Position numbers and translations under genes: made by a program. 64,000 nucleotides of DNA from Burkholderiaceae bacterium. Lineage in GTDB: Bacteria; Pseudomonadota; Gammaproteobacteria; Burkholderiales; Burkholderiaceae_E. The notes under the pieces are model-generated. The model was not told the origin of the DNA, did not search any database, and saw only the letters and a list, made by a program, of their open reading frames with translations. Each line of letters begins with the position of its first letter. Within the stretch, counting starts at the first letter, position 1. Positions 44,405-54,400 of the stretch are shown piece by piece. The DNA is taken from assembly GCA_021463505.1 (NCBI GenBank), contig JAJTYR010000002.1:1-64000 (forward strand), given 5' to 3'.

Positions 44405-45939
44405 CACGCCGCAGCCTTCGGTCCGGATGGCGGCGGTGTTGCCGCAGTCGCGCTGCGATCGGCGTTGCCGGCAGGCGCCGGGCCCGGCGTCGGGCAAGCC
44501 GGCGCGGACGCAGGTGCGGAGGCCGGTTCGGAGGTGAATGGGGGGGGCCGTGCCGCGTCAACGCCCTCGGTAGGCGCGGCAGCCCCGGCAGCTCCTGTGT
44601 CTTCGCGTGCGGCGCCGGGTCGGCTGCCGCTGCGGCGGCGGCGCTTCTTCGTGGCGCCGCTCGCAGCCCTGGGCAGGCGCGCCTGCATCGCCTCGCGTGC
44701 GTCGGCGTCGGCCTCGGAAAACGCGCGCCACCAGTCGGCCAGTTCGGCCGGCGCCTCGCCCGACTGGCAGCGCAACCGAAGGAAGTCCCAGGCGGCGCGA
44801 AAGCGCGGGTGCGTGACCAGCGTGTGCGGCGAGCGGCCGACGCGGCGCTCGAAGCGCGCCTGCGTCATCCAGATCTCGCGCATGTCGGCGATGAAACGGC
44901 GCTGGATCGCGATGCGCTCGGCCTGCTCGTCGAGTACCGAATCGATCGCCGCGCCGAGCGCGGGAATCGAATGCTCGCCGCGCGCGACACCGGCCTGCCA
45001 GCGCACGCGCACCGGCTGCCAGAGCAGCGCCGCGAACAGGAATCCGGGCGAGGTGGTCTTGCCGGCGCGCACCCGCGCGTCGGTGGCGTCGAGCGCCGCG
45101 GTGACGAAGCGCTCGTCGTCGGGCTGCCCGAGGATCAGGTCGAGCATCGGCAGCAGACCCTGGTGCAGGCCTTCGCGGCGCAGTTCCTGCAGGCAGGCCA
45201 TCGCATGGCCCGACAGCAGCAGCTTGAGCATCTCGTCGAACAGCCGCGCCGCGGGCACGTTGTGGACGAGGCCCGCCAGTTCGCGGATCGGCTTGCGGGT
45301 CTTCGGTTCGATCCTGAAGCCCAGCTTGCCCGTGAAACGCGCCACGCGCAGCATGCGCACCGGGTCTTCGCGAAAGCGCGCCGTCGGGTCGCCGATCATG
45401 CGCAGCGTCCTGCGTTCGAGGTCGCGCACGCCGTTGTGGTAGTCGAGGATCGTGTCGGCCACCGGATCGTAATAGAGCGCGTTGATCGTGAAGTCGCGCC
45501 GCGCCGCGTCCTCGGCCTGCGTGCCCCAGACGTTGTCGCGCAGCACGCGGCCGTGCTCGTCGGTTTCGGCCTCGTCCTGGATCGCGCGGAAGGTGGAGAC
45601 CTCGATGGTCTCGCGGCCGAACATCACGTGCACGATCTGGAAGCGCCGCCCGATGATGCGCGAGCGCCGGAACAGGCCGCGTACCTGGTCGGGCGTGGCG
45701 TCGGTGGCCACGTCGAAGTCTTTCGGCTTCAGGCCAAGCATCAGGTCGCGCACGCCGCCGCCGACGACCCAGGCCTTGAAGCCGGCCTGCTGCAGCGTGC
45801 GGCAGGTGCGCATCGCCGCGTCGGAGACGTCCTCGATGCGCACGCCGTGCGCGGCGCCCGGATACGATTTCGGCCGGCCGCGCACGGCGCCACGCGGCGT
45901 CTTGCGGTTCAGGATGCGGTCGATCAGCTTCCTGATCAT
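44404..45939 (-). CDS. pcnB: Poly(A) polymerase I
   Basis: Adds 3' poly(A) tails that mark RNAs for decay. The protein has 511 residues. The nucleotidyltransferase core has AWVVGGGVRDLMLGLKPKDFDVATDA (GG plus DxD) and RRDFTINALYYDP; an RNA-binding region follows. The last ~80 residues are a low-complexity Ala/Pro tail with a KKRRRRSGSR basic patch. It overlaps the HAD gene by 4 nt and folK by 1 nt. PcnB and CCA-adding enzymes are related; the RRFQIVHVMFG segment and basic tail favour PcnB. Confidence 0.94.
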   Translation of the reverse strand: MIRKLIDRILNRKTPRGAVRGRPKSYPGAAHGVRIEDVSDAAMRTCRTLQQAGFKAWVVGGGVRDLMLGLKPKDFDVATDATPDQVRGLFRRSRIIGRRFQIVHVMFGRETIEVSTFRAIQDEAETDEHGRVLRDNVWGTQAEDAARRDFTINALYYDPVADTILDYHNGVRDLERRTLRMIGDPTARFREDPVRMLRVARFTGKLGFRIEPKTRKPIRELAGLVHNVPAARLFDEMLKLLLSGHAMACLQELRREGLHQGLLPMLDLILGQPDDERFVTAALDATDARVRAGKTTSPGFLFAALLWQPVRVRWQAGVARGEHSIPALGAAIDSVLDEQAERIAIQRRFIADMREIWMTQARFERRVGRSPHTLVTHPRFRAAWDFLRLRCQSGEAPAELADWWRAFSEADADAREAMQARLPRAASGATKKRRRRSGSRPGAAREDTGAAGAAAPTEGVDAARPPPFTSEPASAPASAPACPTPGPAPAGNADRSATAATPPPSGPKAAA

Positions 45940-46649
45940 TCGAACAGCCTGATGACGGGCCAGCCGCGCTCGCCGGCGAGGGTGGCCAGCTTCGGGTCGG
46001 GGTTGGTGGCGACCGGGTCGGTGACCCGTTCGAGCAGCGGAATGTCGTTCACCGAGTCGCTGTAGAACCAGGACCGCGCGAATCCGCTCCATTCGCGGCC
46101 GATCGAGGCGAGCCACTCGTCGGTGCGCCGCACCTTGCCCTCGCGAAACGACGGCGTGCCGCGCGGCCGGCCGGTGTAGCCGCTGGCATCCTCCTCGACG
46201 CCGGTGGCGACGAGGTGCTCGATGCCGAAGACGCGCGCGATCGGTGCGGTGACGAATTCGTTGGTCGCGGTGACGATCGCACACAGATCGCCGCGCCTGC
46301 GGTGACCGTCGACCAGCGCGCGCGCCTGCGGACGGATCGCCGGGGCGATCACCTCGTCCATGAACTGGTGGTGCCAGGCGTCGAGCTGGTTGCGCGGGTG
46401 CGCGGCCAGCGGTGCGAGCTGAAAGGCGAGGAATTCGTGGATGTCGAGCGTGCCGCCATGATACTGGTCGAAGAACAGGTCGTTGCGCCGCGCGTATTCG
46501 TCGCCGTCGACGACGCCGAGCCGGATCAGGAAGCGGGCCCACTCGTAGTCGCTGTCGATCGGCAGCAGCGTGTGATCGAGGTCGAACAGCGCCAGCGTGG
46601 CGGCCGGCGCGTGCGCCGGCGGGGAACTCGTGGATGCGCGCGAGTGCAT
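45936..46649 (-). CDS. HAD-IB family (SerB-like) phosphatase
   Basis: A 237-residue haloacid-dehalogenase phosphatase. The nucleophile motif DLDHTLL (first Asp) is near residue 23, motif II is VTATNEF, and motif III/IV is YSDSVNDIPLLE. The helical cap and TGVEEDASGYTGRPRG place it in the SerB-like IB group. In betaproteobacteria a gene of this type commonly sits between hda and pcnB. Substrate unknown; histidinol- or phosphoserine-type esters are plausible. Confidence 0.9.
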   Translation of the reverse strand: MHSRASTSSPPAHAPAATLALFDLDHTLLPIDSDYEWARFLIRLGVVDGDEYARRNDLFFDQYHGGTLDIHEFLAFQLAPLAAHPRNQLDAWHHQFMDEVIAPAIRPQARALVDGHRRRGDLCAIVTATNEFVTAPIARVFGIEHLVATGVEEDASGYTGRPRGTPSFREGKVRRTDEWLASIGREWSGFARSWFYSDSVNDIPLLERVTDPVATNPDPKLATLAGERGWPVIRLFE

Positions 46650-46653
46650 GGTG

Positions 46654-47364
46654 TCAGCCCGATTTTATCAGCGCGCCGGCCGCTTCCAGCTCGCGCAGCA
46701 GCGGCAGCGTGATCGCGCGCCTGCGCTCGAAGGCGTGGCGGTCGAGCGCGTCGAACAGCCGCAGCAGCGCGCGGATGTCGCGCGAGGTGTGTGTGATCAG
46801 CCAGGGCACGACATCGGGGGACATCGCCACCCCGCGACCGGCGGCGACGCGCTCGAGCACCGCGGCCTTCTCGTCGTCGCTGAGCAGTTGCAGCCGGTAG
46901 ACGAGCCCGGCGCCGAGCCGCGTGCGCAGGTCATCGCGCAGTGCCAGCGCGAGCGGCGGCTGGGCGCCCGCCGCGACCACCGTCGTCGCGCCGCGGGCAC
47001 GCGCATGGTTGATCAGCTGGAAGGCGCGCCGCTGGCGCGCCTCGTCGAGGCGCTCGCAGTCGTCGATCGTGACGATCGCAGGGCCCGCGCCCGGTGGCAG
47101 CGGGTCCGGTGCCGCGTCCGCGCTCGCGAACGCCTCGAGCGGTGCCTCGGGCCCCAGCACCCGCTGCGCGCCCGCGAGCGCCTGCAGCAGGTGCGTCCTG
47201 CCGCACCCTGTCTCGCCCCACAGATAGATCATCGCCGGCGCACCCTGCGTTGCGCCCGCGTGCAGCCGTCGCAACTGCGCGAGCACCTCGCCGTTGCGTC
47301 CGGCCACGAAGTTGTCGAGCGACGGCGCTTCCAGCCGATGCAGGTCCAGCGGCAGCTGGTACAT
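46654..47364 (-). CDS. hda: DnaA regulatory inactivator Hda
   Basis: AAA+ protein that with the sliding clamp promotes DnaA-ATP hydrolysis and so prevents re-initiation of replication. The protein has 236 residues from the ATG at 47364. The N-terminal MYQLPLDL is the family's clamp-binding motif. An atypical Walker A, WGETGCGRTHLL, has Arg in place of the usual Lys, and Walker B IVTIDDCERL follows. An alternative GTG at 47385 adds seven residues ahead of the clamp motif and overlaps perM. The Walker A Lys-to-Arg change is discussed as a finding. Confidence 0.92.
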   Translation of the reverse strand: MYQLPLDLHRLEAPSLDNFVAGRNGEVLAQLRRLHAGATQGAPAMIYLWGETGCGRTHLLQALAGAQRVLGPEAPLEAFASADAAPDPLPPGAGPAIVTIDDCERLDEARQRRAFQLINHARARGATTVVAAGAQPPLALALRDDLRTRLGAGLVYRLQLLSDDEKAAVLERVAAGRGVAMSPDVVPWLITHTSRDIRALLRLFDALDRHAFERRRAITLPLLRELEAAGALIKSG

Positions 47365-47377
47365 GTCGCGCTTCGGC

Positions 47378-48445
47378 TCAGCCACGGCTGTAGAACTCGC
47401 TGGCCTGCCAGGCCGCGAGCAGCCGCCGCAGGCCCACCGCGGTGATCGCCGCCAGCGGCAGCGCGAGCAGCACGCCGACGAAACCGAACAGCGATCCGAA
47501 CGCCAGCAGCGCGAAGATCACCGCTACCGGGTGCAGCCCGATGCGCTCGCCGACCAGTCGCGGCGTGAGCCAGGTGCTCTCGACGGCCTGTGCGATGCCG
47601 TAGATCGCCGAGACCCAGGCCAGGCCTGCGAGCGGGCCGAGCTGGAGCATGCCGGCCACCAGCGCGAACGCGAAGCCGGTGGCGAACCCGAGATAGGGAA
47701 CGAAGATCAGCAGGCCGCTCAGCACGCCGATCGGCAGCCAGAGATCGAAGCCGGCCACCAGTAGTGCGATCGAAAACCACGCGGCCAGCGACAGCATCAC
47801 CAGCAGCTGCCCGCGCAGGTACTGGCCGAGCAGCGCGTCGGTTTCGTCGAGCACGGCGTCGATCGGCGCGACCCAGCGCGGCGGAATCAGCGTGCGCGAA
47901 CGTGCGATCAGGTCAGGCCAGTCGGTGAGCAGGTAGAACAGCACCACCGGCACCAGGAACACCGTGCCGATCACCTGCAGCGCGGCGCCCCAGCCCGATC
48001 GCGCGTAGCCGAGCAGCGTGGCCAGCCAGTCCTCGCCGCTGCCGGCGAGCTGGCCTGCCAGCCACTCGCGCAGCGACGCGATGTCCAGCTTCAGCGAGAG
48101 CCCGAGGGTCTGGTTCAGCCACGGCAGCAGCCGCTCCGAGATCGAGGCGGCCAGCGCCGGGAACTGGCGGCGGATCAGCGCGATCTCCTGCTGCGTGATC
48201 GGCACGAGGATCAGCAGGATCGCCAGCAGCGCCAGCAGCGCCACCAGGATCACCAGCAGTGCCGCGGCCAGGCGCGGGACGCCGTGCGCCTGCAGCCAGC
48301 GCACGCCCGGGGCGAGCACATAGGCGAGGATGGCGGCCGCGGCGAATGGCGTGAGGATCGGGCCGAGCGCGATCAACGCCCACGCCAGCAGGGCGGCAAC
48401 CACGGTCCACAGCGCGGTCTGGCGCTGGCGGTCAGTCAGGGGCAT
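47378..48445 (-). CDS. AI-2E family transporter (PerM-like)
   Basis: A 355-residue membrane protein with about eight helices and the family regions VPRLAAALLVILVALLALLA and VGERIGLHPVAVIFALLAFGSLFGFVGVLLALP. Members include PerM, TqsA and some Na+/H+ antiporters; substrate is uncertain. In Burkholderiales this gene typically lies between purM (divergent) and hda, exactly as here. First gene of the eight-gene chain; the start ATG at 48445 is followed by MPLTDRQRQT. Confidence 0.9.
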   Translation of the reverse strand: MPLTDRQRQTALWTVVAALLAWALIALGPILTPFAAAAILAYVLAPGVRWLQAHGVPRLAAALLVILVALLALLAILLILVPITQQEIALIRRQFPALAASISERLLPWLNQTLGLSLKLDIASLREWLAGQLAGSGEDWLATLLGYARSGWGAALQVIGTVFLVPVVLFYLLTDWPDLIARSRTLIPPRWVAPIDAVLDETDALLGQYLRGQLLVMLSLAAWFSIALLVAGFDLWLPIGVLSGLLIFVPYLGFATGFAFALVAGMLQLGPLAGLAWVSAIYGIAQAVESTWLTPRLVGERIGLHPVAVIFALLAFGSLFGFVGVLLALPLAAITAVGLRRLLAAWQASEFYSRG

Positions 48446-48464
48446 GTCCGGAAAAGCTACAAGC

Positions 48465-48470
48465 TACAAT
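48465..48470 (+). promoter_or_regulatory. Candidate -10 of purM
   Basis: TACAAT in gctacaagctacaat, about 95 nt upstream of the purM ATG and 20 nt from the start of the divergent perM-like gene. It would give a long leader in which I see no known riboswitch. Confidence 0.4.
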
Positions 48471-48565
48471 CGCGTCGGTGACGAGGTGACGCCTGCCCAG
48501 CCGGGCGCGTCCAGCCCGCCATTCTATCGGCCGCCGCCGGCGTGCCATCCACGGATCGGGTCGCC

Positions 48566-49627
48566 ATGGGTTCGACGCAGCCAGGCTCTTCGCTTTCTTA
48601 CCGGGATGCCGGGGTCGACATCGATGCCGGCGACGCGCTGGTCGAGCGGATCAAGCCGCTGGCCCGGCGCACGATGCGCGAGGGGGTGCTGGGCGGCATT
48701 GGCGGCTTTGGCGCGCTGTTCGAGGTGCCGAAGCGCTACCGCGAGCCGGTGCTGGTGTCGGGCACCGACGGCGTGGGCACGAAGCTCAAGCTCGCCTTCG
48801 CGCTCGACGGGCACGACACGGTCGGCATCGACCTGGTCGCAATGAGCGTCAACGACATCCTGGTGCAGGGTGCCGAACCGCTGTTCTTCCTCGATTACTT
48901 CGCCTGCGGCAGGCTCGACGTCGACATCGCGGCGCGCGTCGTCGGCGGCATCGCGCGCGGCTGCGAGCAGGCCGGTTGCGCGCTGATCGGCGGCGAGACG
49001 GCCGAGATGCCCGGCATGTACCCGGACGGCGAGTACGACCTGGCGGGCTTCGCCGTCGGTGCGGTCGAAAAGTCGGCGATCATCGACGGCACGCGTATCG
49101 CGGCCGGCGACGTGGTCCTGGGGCTGGCCTCCAGCGGTGCGCATTCCAATGGTTACTCGCTGGTGCGCCGCGTGATCGAGCGCGCCTGGGGGACGATCGA
49201 GGCGCCGCAGATGAACGACGACTTTCACGGCGGGCGCTTTGCCGACGCGGTGCTCGCGCCCACGCGCATCTACGTTCGCGCGGTGCTCGGGCTGATCCGC
49301 GGCGTCCCGGTGAAGGGCATCGCCCACATCACCGGCGGCGGCCTGCTCGAGAACGTGCCGCGTGTGCTCCCGGGCGGATTGCAGGCGCTGCTGCATCGCG
49401 ACGCCTGGTCGATGCCGCCCCTGTTCTCGTGGCTGCAGCGGCACGGCGGCATCGCCGACGCCGAGATGCACCGGGTGTTCAACTGCGGCATCGGGATGGT
49501 GGTCATTGTCGATGCCGCCGACGCAGCCGCAGCCGAGGCGATGCTCGCCGATGCCGGTGAGACGGTCCAGCGGATCGGCAGCATCGTCGCACGGCCCGCC
49601 GGGGCAGCCGCCACCGTCGTGGTCTGA
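48566..49627 (+). CDS. purM: Phosphoribosylformylglycinamidine cyclo-ligase (AIR synthetase)
   Basis: Fifth step of purine synthesis, closing FGAM to AIR with ATP. The protein has 353 residues from the ATG at 48566 (a GTG at 48542 would add eight). Conserved segments are [43 protein letters not shown] (ATP site), [11 protein letters not shown] and [19 protein letters not shown]. tamA follows after 22 nt, so the pur gene probably shares a transcript with tamAB. Confidence 0.96.
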   Translation: MGSTQPGSSLSYRDAGVDIDAGDALVERIKPLARRTMREGVLGGIGGFGALFEVPKRYREPVLVSGTDGVGTKLKLAFALDGHDTVGIDLVAMSVNDILVQGAEPLFFLDYFACGRLDVDIAARVVGGIARGCEQAGCALIGGETAEMPGMYPDGEYDLAGFAVGAVEKSAIIDGTRIAAGDVVLGLASSGAHSNGYSLVRRVIERAWGTIEAPQMNDDFHGGRFADAVLAPTRIYVRAVLGLIRGVPVKGIAHITGGGLLENVPRVLPGGLQALLHRDAWSMPPLFSWLQRHGGIADAEMHRVFNCGIGMVVIVDAADAAAAEAMLADAGETVQRIGSIVARPAGAAATVVV

Positions 49628-49649
49628 CGCCGCGTCGCGGCGCGCCAGC

Positions 49650-51470
49650 ATGGCCCGCTCGCCGGCCGCCGCCCTCGCCGTCGCTGCGCTGCTGGCGGCG
49701 TTGGCATGGGCCGCGCCGGCACGCGCGGCCAATTACGAGCTCGCGATCGACGCGCCGGAAGAACTGATCGAGCCGTTGCGCGAGCGCACGCTGCTCGGGC
49801 GCTGGCGCGACGGGCCCGGCTTCGATCGCGAGCAGCTGCCGCTGTTCGTCGCGCGCGCGAAGGAGGAGGCGGGCGCGATCGTGCGGGCGGCGGGCTACTT
49901 CTCGGGCAGCGTCGCGGTGTCGGTGGACGAGCCGCGCGCCGGCGCGCTGCCGCGGGTGCGCATCGAGGTGAATGCGGGCGCGCGCACCACGGTGAATCGC
50001 GTCGAACTGCAGATCGACGGACCGGCTGCGGTGCAACGGATGCGCGAGGCGCTCGAGGCGCGCTGGCCGCTGCCCGAAGGCGCCTTCTTCCGCAGCGACG
50101 AGTGGGAGCAGGGCAAGCGGCTGCTGCTCGACATCCTGCAGCAACATGGTTTTCTGCGCGCGCGCGTGGTCGCGAGCCAGGCACGGGTCGATCCGCAGCT
50201 CACTGCGGCCTCGCTGTCGCTGCACATCGACACCGGGCCGCAGCTGGCGTTCGGCCCCACGACGATCAAGGGGCTGGCACGCTACGACCGCTCGATCGTC
50301 GAGGCGCTCGTGCCCTGGCAGGCGAGCGGTGATCCCGGCCGGGCCGGCGACGATCGCCGGGCGGGCGACGCCGACCCGTACAGCTTCGATCAGCTGCTCG
50401 CGCTGCAGGGGCGACTGCGGGCCTCGGGATACTTCGACGGCGTGAGCGTGCTGCCCGATCTCGCCGCAGTCGAAGCGGACCCGGCGCGCACCACGGTGCC
50501 GATCCTCGTCGAAGTGACCGAGCGCAAGACGCAACGCGCGATGTTCGGTGTCGGCTACAGCACCGACGAAGGCCCGCGTGGCCTGCTCGGCTACGAACAC
50601 CGCAACCTGCTCGGGCGCGGCTGGCAGTTCGAGTCGGGCGTGCTGTGGCAGTCGGTGCGCCGGCGCGTGTTCGCCAGCGTGCGCACGCCGCAGAAGGCGA
50701 GCGGCCACTACTACCAGGCCGGAGCGCGCGTCGAACGGCTGGACGTGCAGGGCGAGCTGACCGACAAGCGCACGCTGTTCGCCGGACAGGGCAAGCACGC
50801 CGAGGACTCCGAGATCTTCGTCTCGCTGCAATACCAGATCGAGCAGCGCGCGCTGCCGCTGTCGGTCGCCGATGACGGCCGGCGCGCGCTGACGCTCGGC
50901 TATGCGTGGAACCGCCGCCGCCTCGACTCCACGGTCGATCCGCGCGCGGGTTACTCGATCAGCACGCAGGTGTCGGGCGCGGCGCGCGGGCTGGGCAGCG
51001 ACCGCAGCTTTGCCCGGCTGTACGCGCGGCTGATGCGCTTCTGGCCGATGCCGCGGCAGTCGGCGCTCGGCGACGGCCTGTTGATCGGGATGGTGGAGGC
51101 CGGCTACGTGCTGGCCGCCTCGCGCCGCGACATTCCGTCGGAGAACCTGTTTCGCACCGGCGGTGCGCAATCGATCCGCGGTTACGACTATCTGTCGCTG
51201 GGCGTGCCCGAGGCCGGGGCGATCGTCGGCGGTCGCGTGCTCGCGCTGGCGAGCCTCGAATATCAGCATCCGATCGCGCCGAAGTGGTATGGCGCAGCGT
51301 TCGTCGACGTCGGCAACGCGGCCGACCGCTGGGTCGACTTCCGTGCGGTGCGCGGCTATGGCGCAGGCCTGCGCTGGCGCTCGCCGGTCGGGCCGGTGAG
51401 TCTCGACCTCGCCTATGGCCAGGCGGTACAGCGCTGGCGGCTGCACCTCGCGGTGGGGTACGCATTCTGA
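49650..51470 (+). CDS. tamA: Translocation and assembly module outer-membrane protein TamA
   Basis: Omp85-family outer-membrane protein, 606 residues, which with TamB helps assemble autotransporters and move phospholipids to the outer membrane. The signal peptide ends LAWAAPARA-AN. Three POTRA-like domains occupy roughly residues 25-270, then a 16-strand BamA-type barrel including TDEGPRGLLGYEHRNLLGRG and the lid-lock motif GGAQSIRGYDYLSLG (QSIRGY). The protein ends LAVGYAF with a terminal Phe as expected for an outer-membrane barrel. Its stop overlaps the tamB start by 1 nt. Confidence 0.94.
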   Translation: MARSPAAALAVAALLAALAWAAPARAANYELAIDAPEELIEPLRERTLLGRWRDGPGFDREQLPLFVARAKEEAGAIVRAAGYFSGSVAVSVDEPRAGALPRVRIEVNAGARTTVNRVELQIDGPAAVQRMREALEARWPLPEGAFFRSDEWEQGKRLLLDILQQHGFLRARVVASQARVDPQLTAASLSLHIDTGPQLAFGPTTIKGLARYDRSIVEALVPWQASGDPGRAGDDRRAGDADPYSFDQLLALQGRLRASGYFDGVSVLPDLAAVEADPARTTVPILVEVTERKTQRAMFGVGYSTDEGPRGLLGYEHRNLLGRGWQFESGVLWQSVRRRVFASVRTPQKASGHYYQAGARVERLDVQGELTDKRTLFAGQGKHAEDSEIFVSLQYQIEQRALPLSVADDGRRALTLGYAWNRRRLDSTVDPRAGYSISTQVSGAARGLGSDRSFARLYARLMRFWPMPRQSALGDGLLIGMVEAGYVLAASRRDIPSENLFRTGGAQSIRGYDYLSLGVPEAGAIVGGRVLALASLEYQHPIAPKWYGAAFVDVGNAADRWVDFRAVRGYGAGLRWRSPVGPVSLDLAYGQAVQRWRLHLAVGYAF

Positions 51471-54400
51471 TGGCCGAGGCCGCAGTGAAGACGCCGCGGC
51501 CGCTGGCGCGCCTGGCCGGTGTGCTGCTCGCGCTCGTGCTGCTCGCTGTGGCCGGCTTGTTGTGGTGGGTGGGCCAGAGCACCTCGTTCGTCAACTGGGC
51601 ACTGGCGCACGCGGTGGCCGCCAGCGGCGGGGCGCTGCAGGCCGGCACGGTGCGTGGCACGCTGCTCGGCGGCGTGCGCATCGAGCGGCTCGCCTGGCGC
51701 GATGGCGAGCGCGAGTTCGAGTTGCGCGGCGTCTCGCTCGCGTGGCGGCCGACGGCTCTGCTGAGCCAGCGCCTGCATTTCACGCGTATCGAGGTCGCCA
51801 GTGCGGCGATCCACGTGCATGCATCGGCGTCGGCGCCGGCGTTACCGCGCTCGCTCGCGCTGCCGCTCGATGTCGCGGTGGACGCGCTCGGCGTCGGGCG
51901 CGTGCAACTCGTGTTGCCGGCGCAGGCGCCTTTCGAGCTGCACGGGCTGGCCTTCTCCGGGCGCTACGCGGGCGGCGCCTACCGGATCGCGCGTCTGTCG
52001 GCGCACGCGCCGCACTGGGGCGAGGCGCGGCTCGAGGGTCGGATCGGTGACACTTCGCCGTTCGCGCTCGAGCTCGCCGGGCACCTGGCCGCACGCATCG
52101 ACGGATGGGGGCCGCTGCCGCGGGTCCGCGTGCTCGTGGATGGAACCTTGCACGATTTCGCGCTTGCCGCGCAGGCGCTGCCTCCGGCAGGTGCCAGCGA
52201 TGCGCAGCGGCCCGCACCGGTGTGGATCGGGCTGGACACGCGCGTGCGCCCGTTCGCGGAACCTGCGGCACGGCGCTTCGCGCCGATCGAACTGACGCTC
52301 GACGCCGTCGAGCCGGAGCAACTCGGAATCGCTGCTGCCCCGCGCGCCCGCATCAGTGGCTCGGCCACCCTCCGCATCGGCGCGGCGCAGCTCACAGGGC
52401 AGCTGGCGCTGCGCAACGGGCTTACCGGCCCGCTCGACCAGGGTGCGCTGCCGCTCGCGGGGCTCGAGGCCGGGTTCGCGCTGTCGCCGACGCGGCTCGT
52501 GCTCACCGGCCTGCGCGCCACGGCGGCCGGCGGGGGCAGCCTGACCGGCACGGCCGACATCGGCCTGGTGCGCCAGCGGATGCTGCTCGGGCGCGTGCTG
52601 CCGGAGATCGGCGCGCGACTCGCGCTGCGCGACGTCGATCTGTCACAGCTCGCGAGCGGACTTGCGAAGACGCGCCTGGCGGGCAGCGTGAAGCTGGACG
52701 GCACCACCTTCGACCTGGATCTCGCCGACGCGACCCGCGACGGCATCTCGGCACGCGCCCTCGCGCGGCTCGACGCAGCGCAACTGCACGTCGAGCGCGC
52801 GCGGCTCGACACGCCGGCCGGCAGCGTGTCGGCGCGCGGCAGCGCGGCGCTCGCCGCACCGTGGACGATCGATCTCGAAGGCAGATTCAGCAGACTCGAC
52901 CCCGCGGGTGCGCTCGCGCTGCGCAGGGCTTTCGGCGCGGCGGTGGCCGGCATCGGTGCCGGACTGCCCGAATCCTGGGTCGCGCGCCTGCACGGGCGGC
53001 TCACCGGCCACTGGGCCGTGCAAGGCTCCGCCTGGCCCGAGCCGCAGTTGCAGACCCGGCTGACGATCGAACGCGGCCGGCTCGACGGCGAGCCGCTGCA
53101 GCTCGACTGGCGCGGAGATGTGTCGCGCGCGCGCATCGCACGGGTGACGCTCGCGCTCGCTTTCGGCGCATTGCGCGCGACGGCGCGCGGCGACTTCGGC
53201 GCGCCCGACGACCGCTTGCAGTTTTCGTTGCGCGCCGACACGCTGGCACGACTCGATCCGCGTGCTGCCGGCGCAGCGAGCGCGAGTGGCGAATTGTCCG
53301 GTGGCTGGAGCCGTGACGCGGGCATCGGCGTGGTCGCCGACGTCGAGGGCAGGCAGTTGCGCTGGGATGGCGGGGTGCTGCGCGCCGATTCGCTGTCGGG
53401 GCGCATCGAGCTGCCCGACCTGCGTAACGGGCGTGTGGCGGTGCGTGTCGATGCGCGCGCGCTGGCCGTGGCCGGCCGCGACTTCGATCGCGCCCGCGCG
53501 CGCGTCGACGGCGGGATCGATGCGCACACGCTGCGGCTCGAGCTCGGTGGTGCGCAAGCGAGTGCGCAGGCCGCGGCACGCGGCGCGCTGCTGCAGGGGG
53601 CCGAAGGCGGCTGGGGCTGGCGCGGCAGCCTCGAGGAACTGGTGGCCGATGCTCCGCTGCCGCTACGGCTGCTGGCGCCCGCGCCGCTCACGGTCGATGC
53701 GCATCAGTTCGCGCTCGGCGCGACGGCACTGCAGGTCGATGGCGGCAGCGTGCGCATCGACGCGCTCGCCTGGCGCGCTGGTGCGCTGCAGACCCGGGGG
53801 GAGGCGAGCGGGTTGCCGCTGGCACGCTGGGCGCAGCGCTTCGCCGGGCCGCAGGCGCTGCCGGCGGGCGCGCAGATCGAGGACCTGCGCCTGTTCGCGA
53901 GCTGGGAGCTGTCCGGCGATTCGCTGCAGGCGCCCAGCGGCCGGCTGAGCCTGCGCATCGACGCCGCCGAAGCGGGCGCAAGCCACGGCGAGGCTCTGAT
54001 CCGGCTCGATCAGGGCCGGCTGGACGGATCGATCGACCTGCGCGTGCCGACACTGGGCTTTGCCAATCGCCTGATCGGGCCGGAGTGGGCGATCGCCGGC
54101 CGGTTGCACTTCGCCGGGACCGTGGGCGGCACCGTTGCACGGCCCAGGCTGCAGGGTGCGCTCGCAGGCAGCGATCTGGCGTTGGTGCAGCACGCCCTTG
54201 GCTGGCGATTGTCGAACGGCAGCCTGTCGGCGCGCTTCGACGGCGACCGGCTCGCGCTCGATGCGTTGCGGCTGGAATCGGGCCCGGGTTCGATCACGAT
54301 GAGCGGGCAATTGCTGCTCGACGGGATGTATGGCGGCTTCACACTGCGCGCCGAGCGGTTGCCGGTGCCGATCGGGCCGGGCCAGCGGGTGGTGCTGTCG

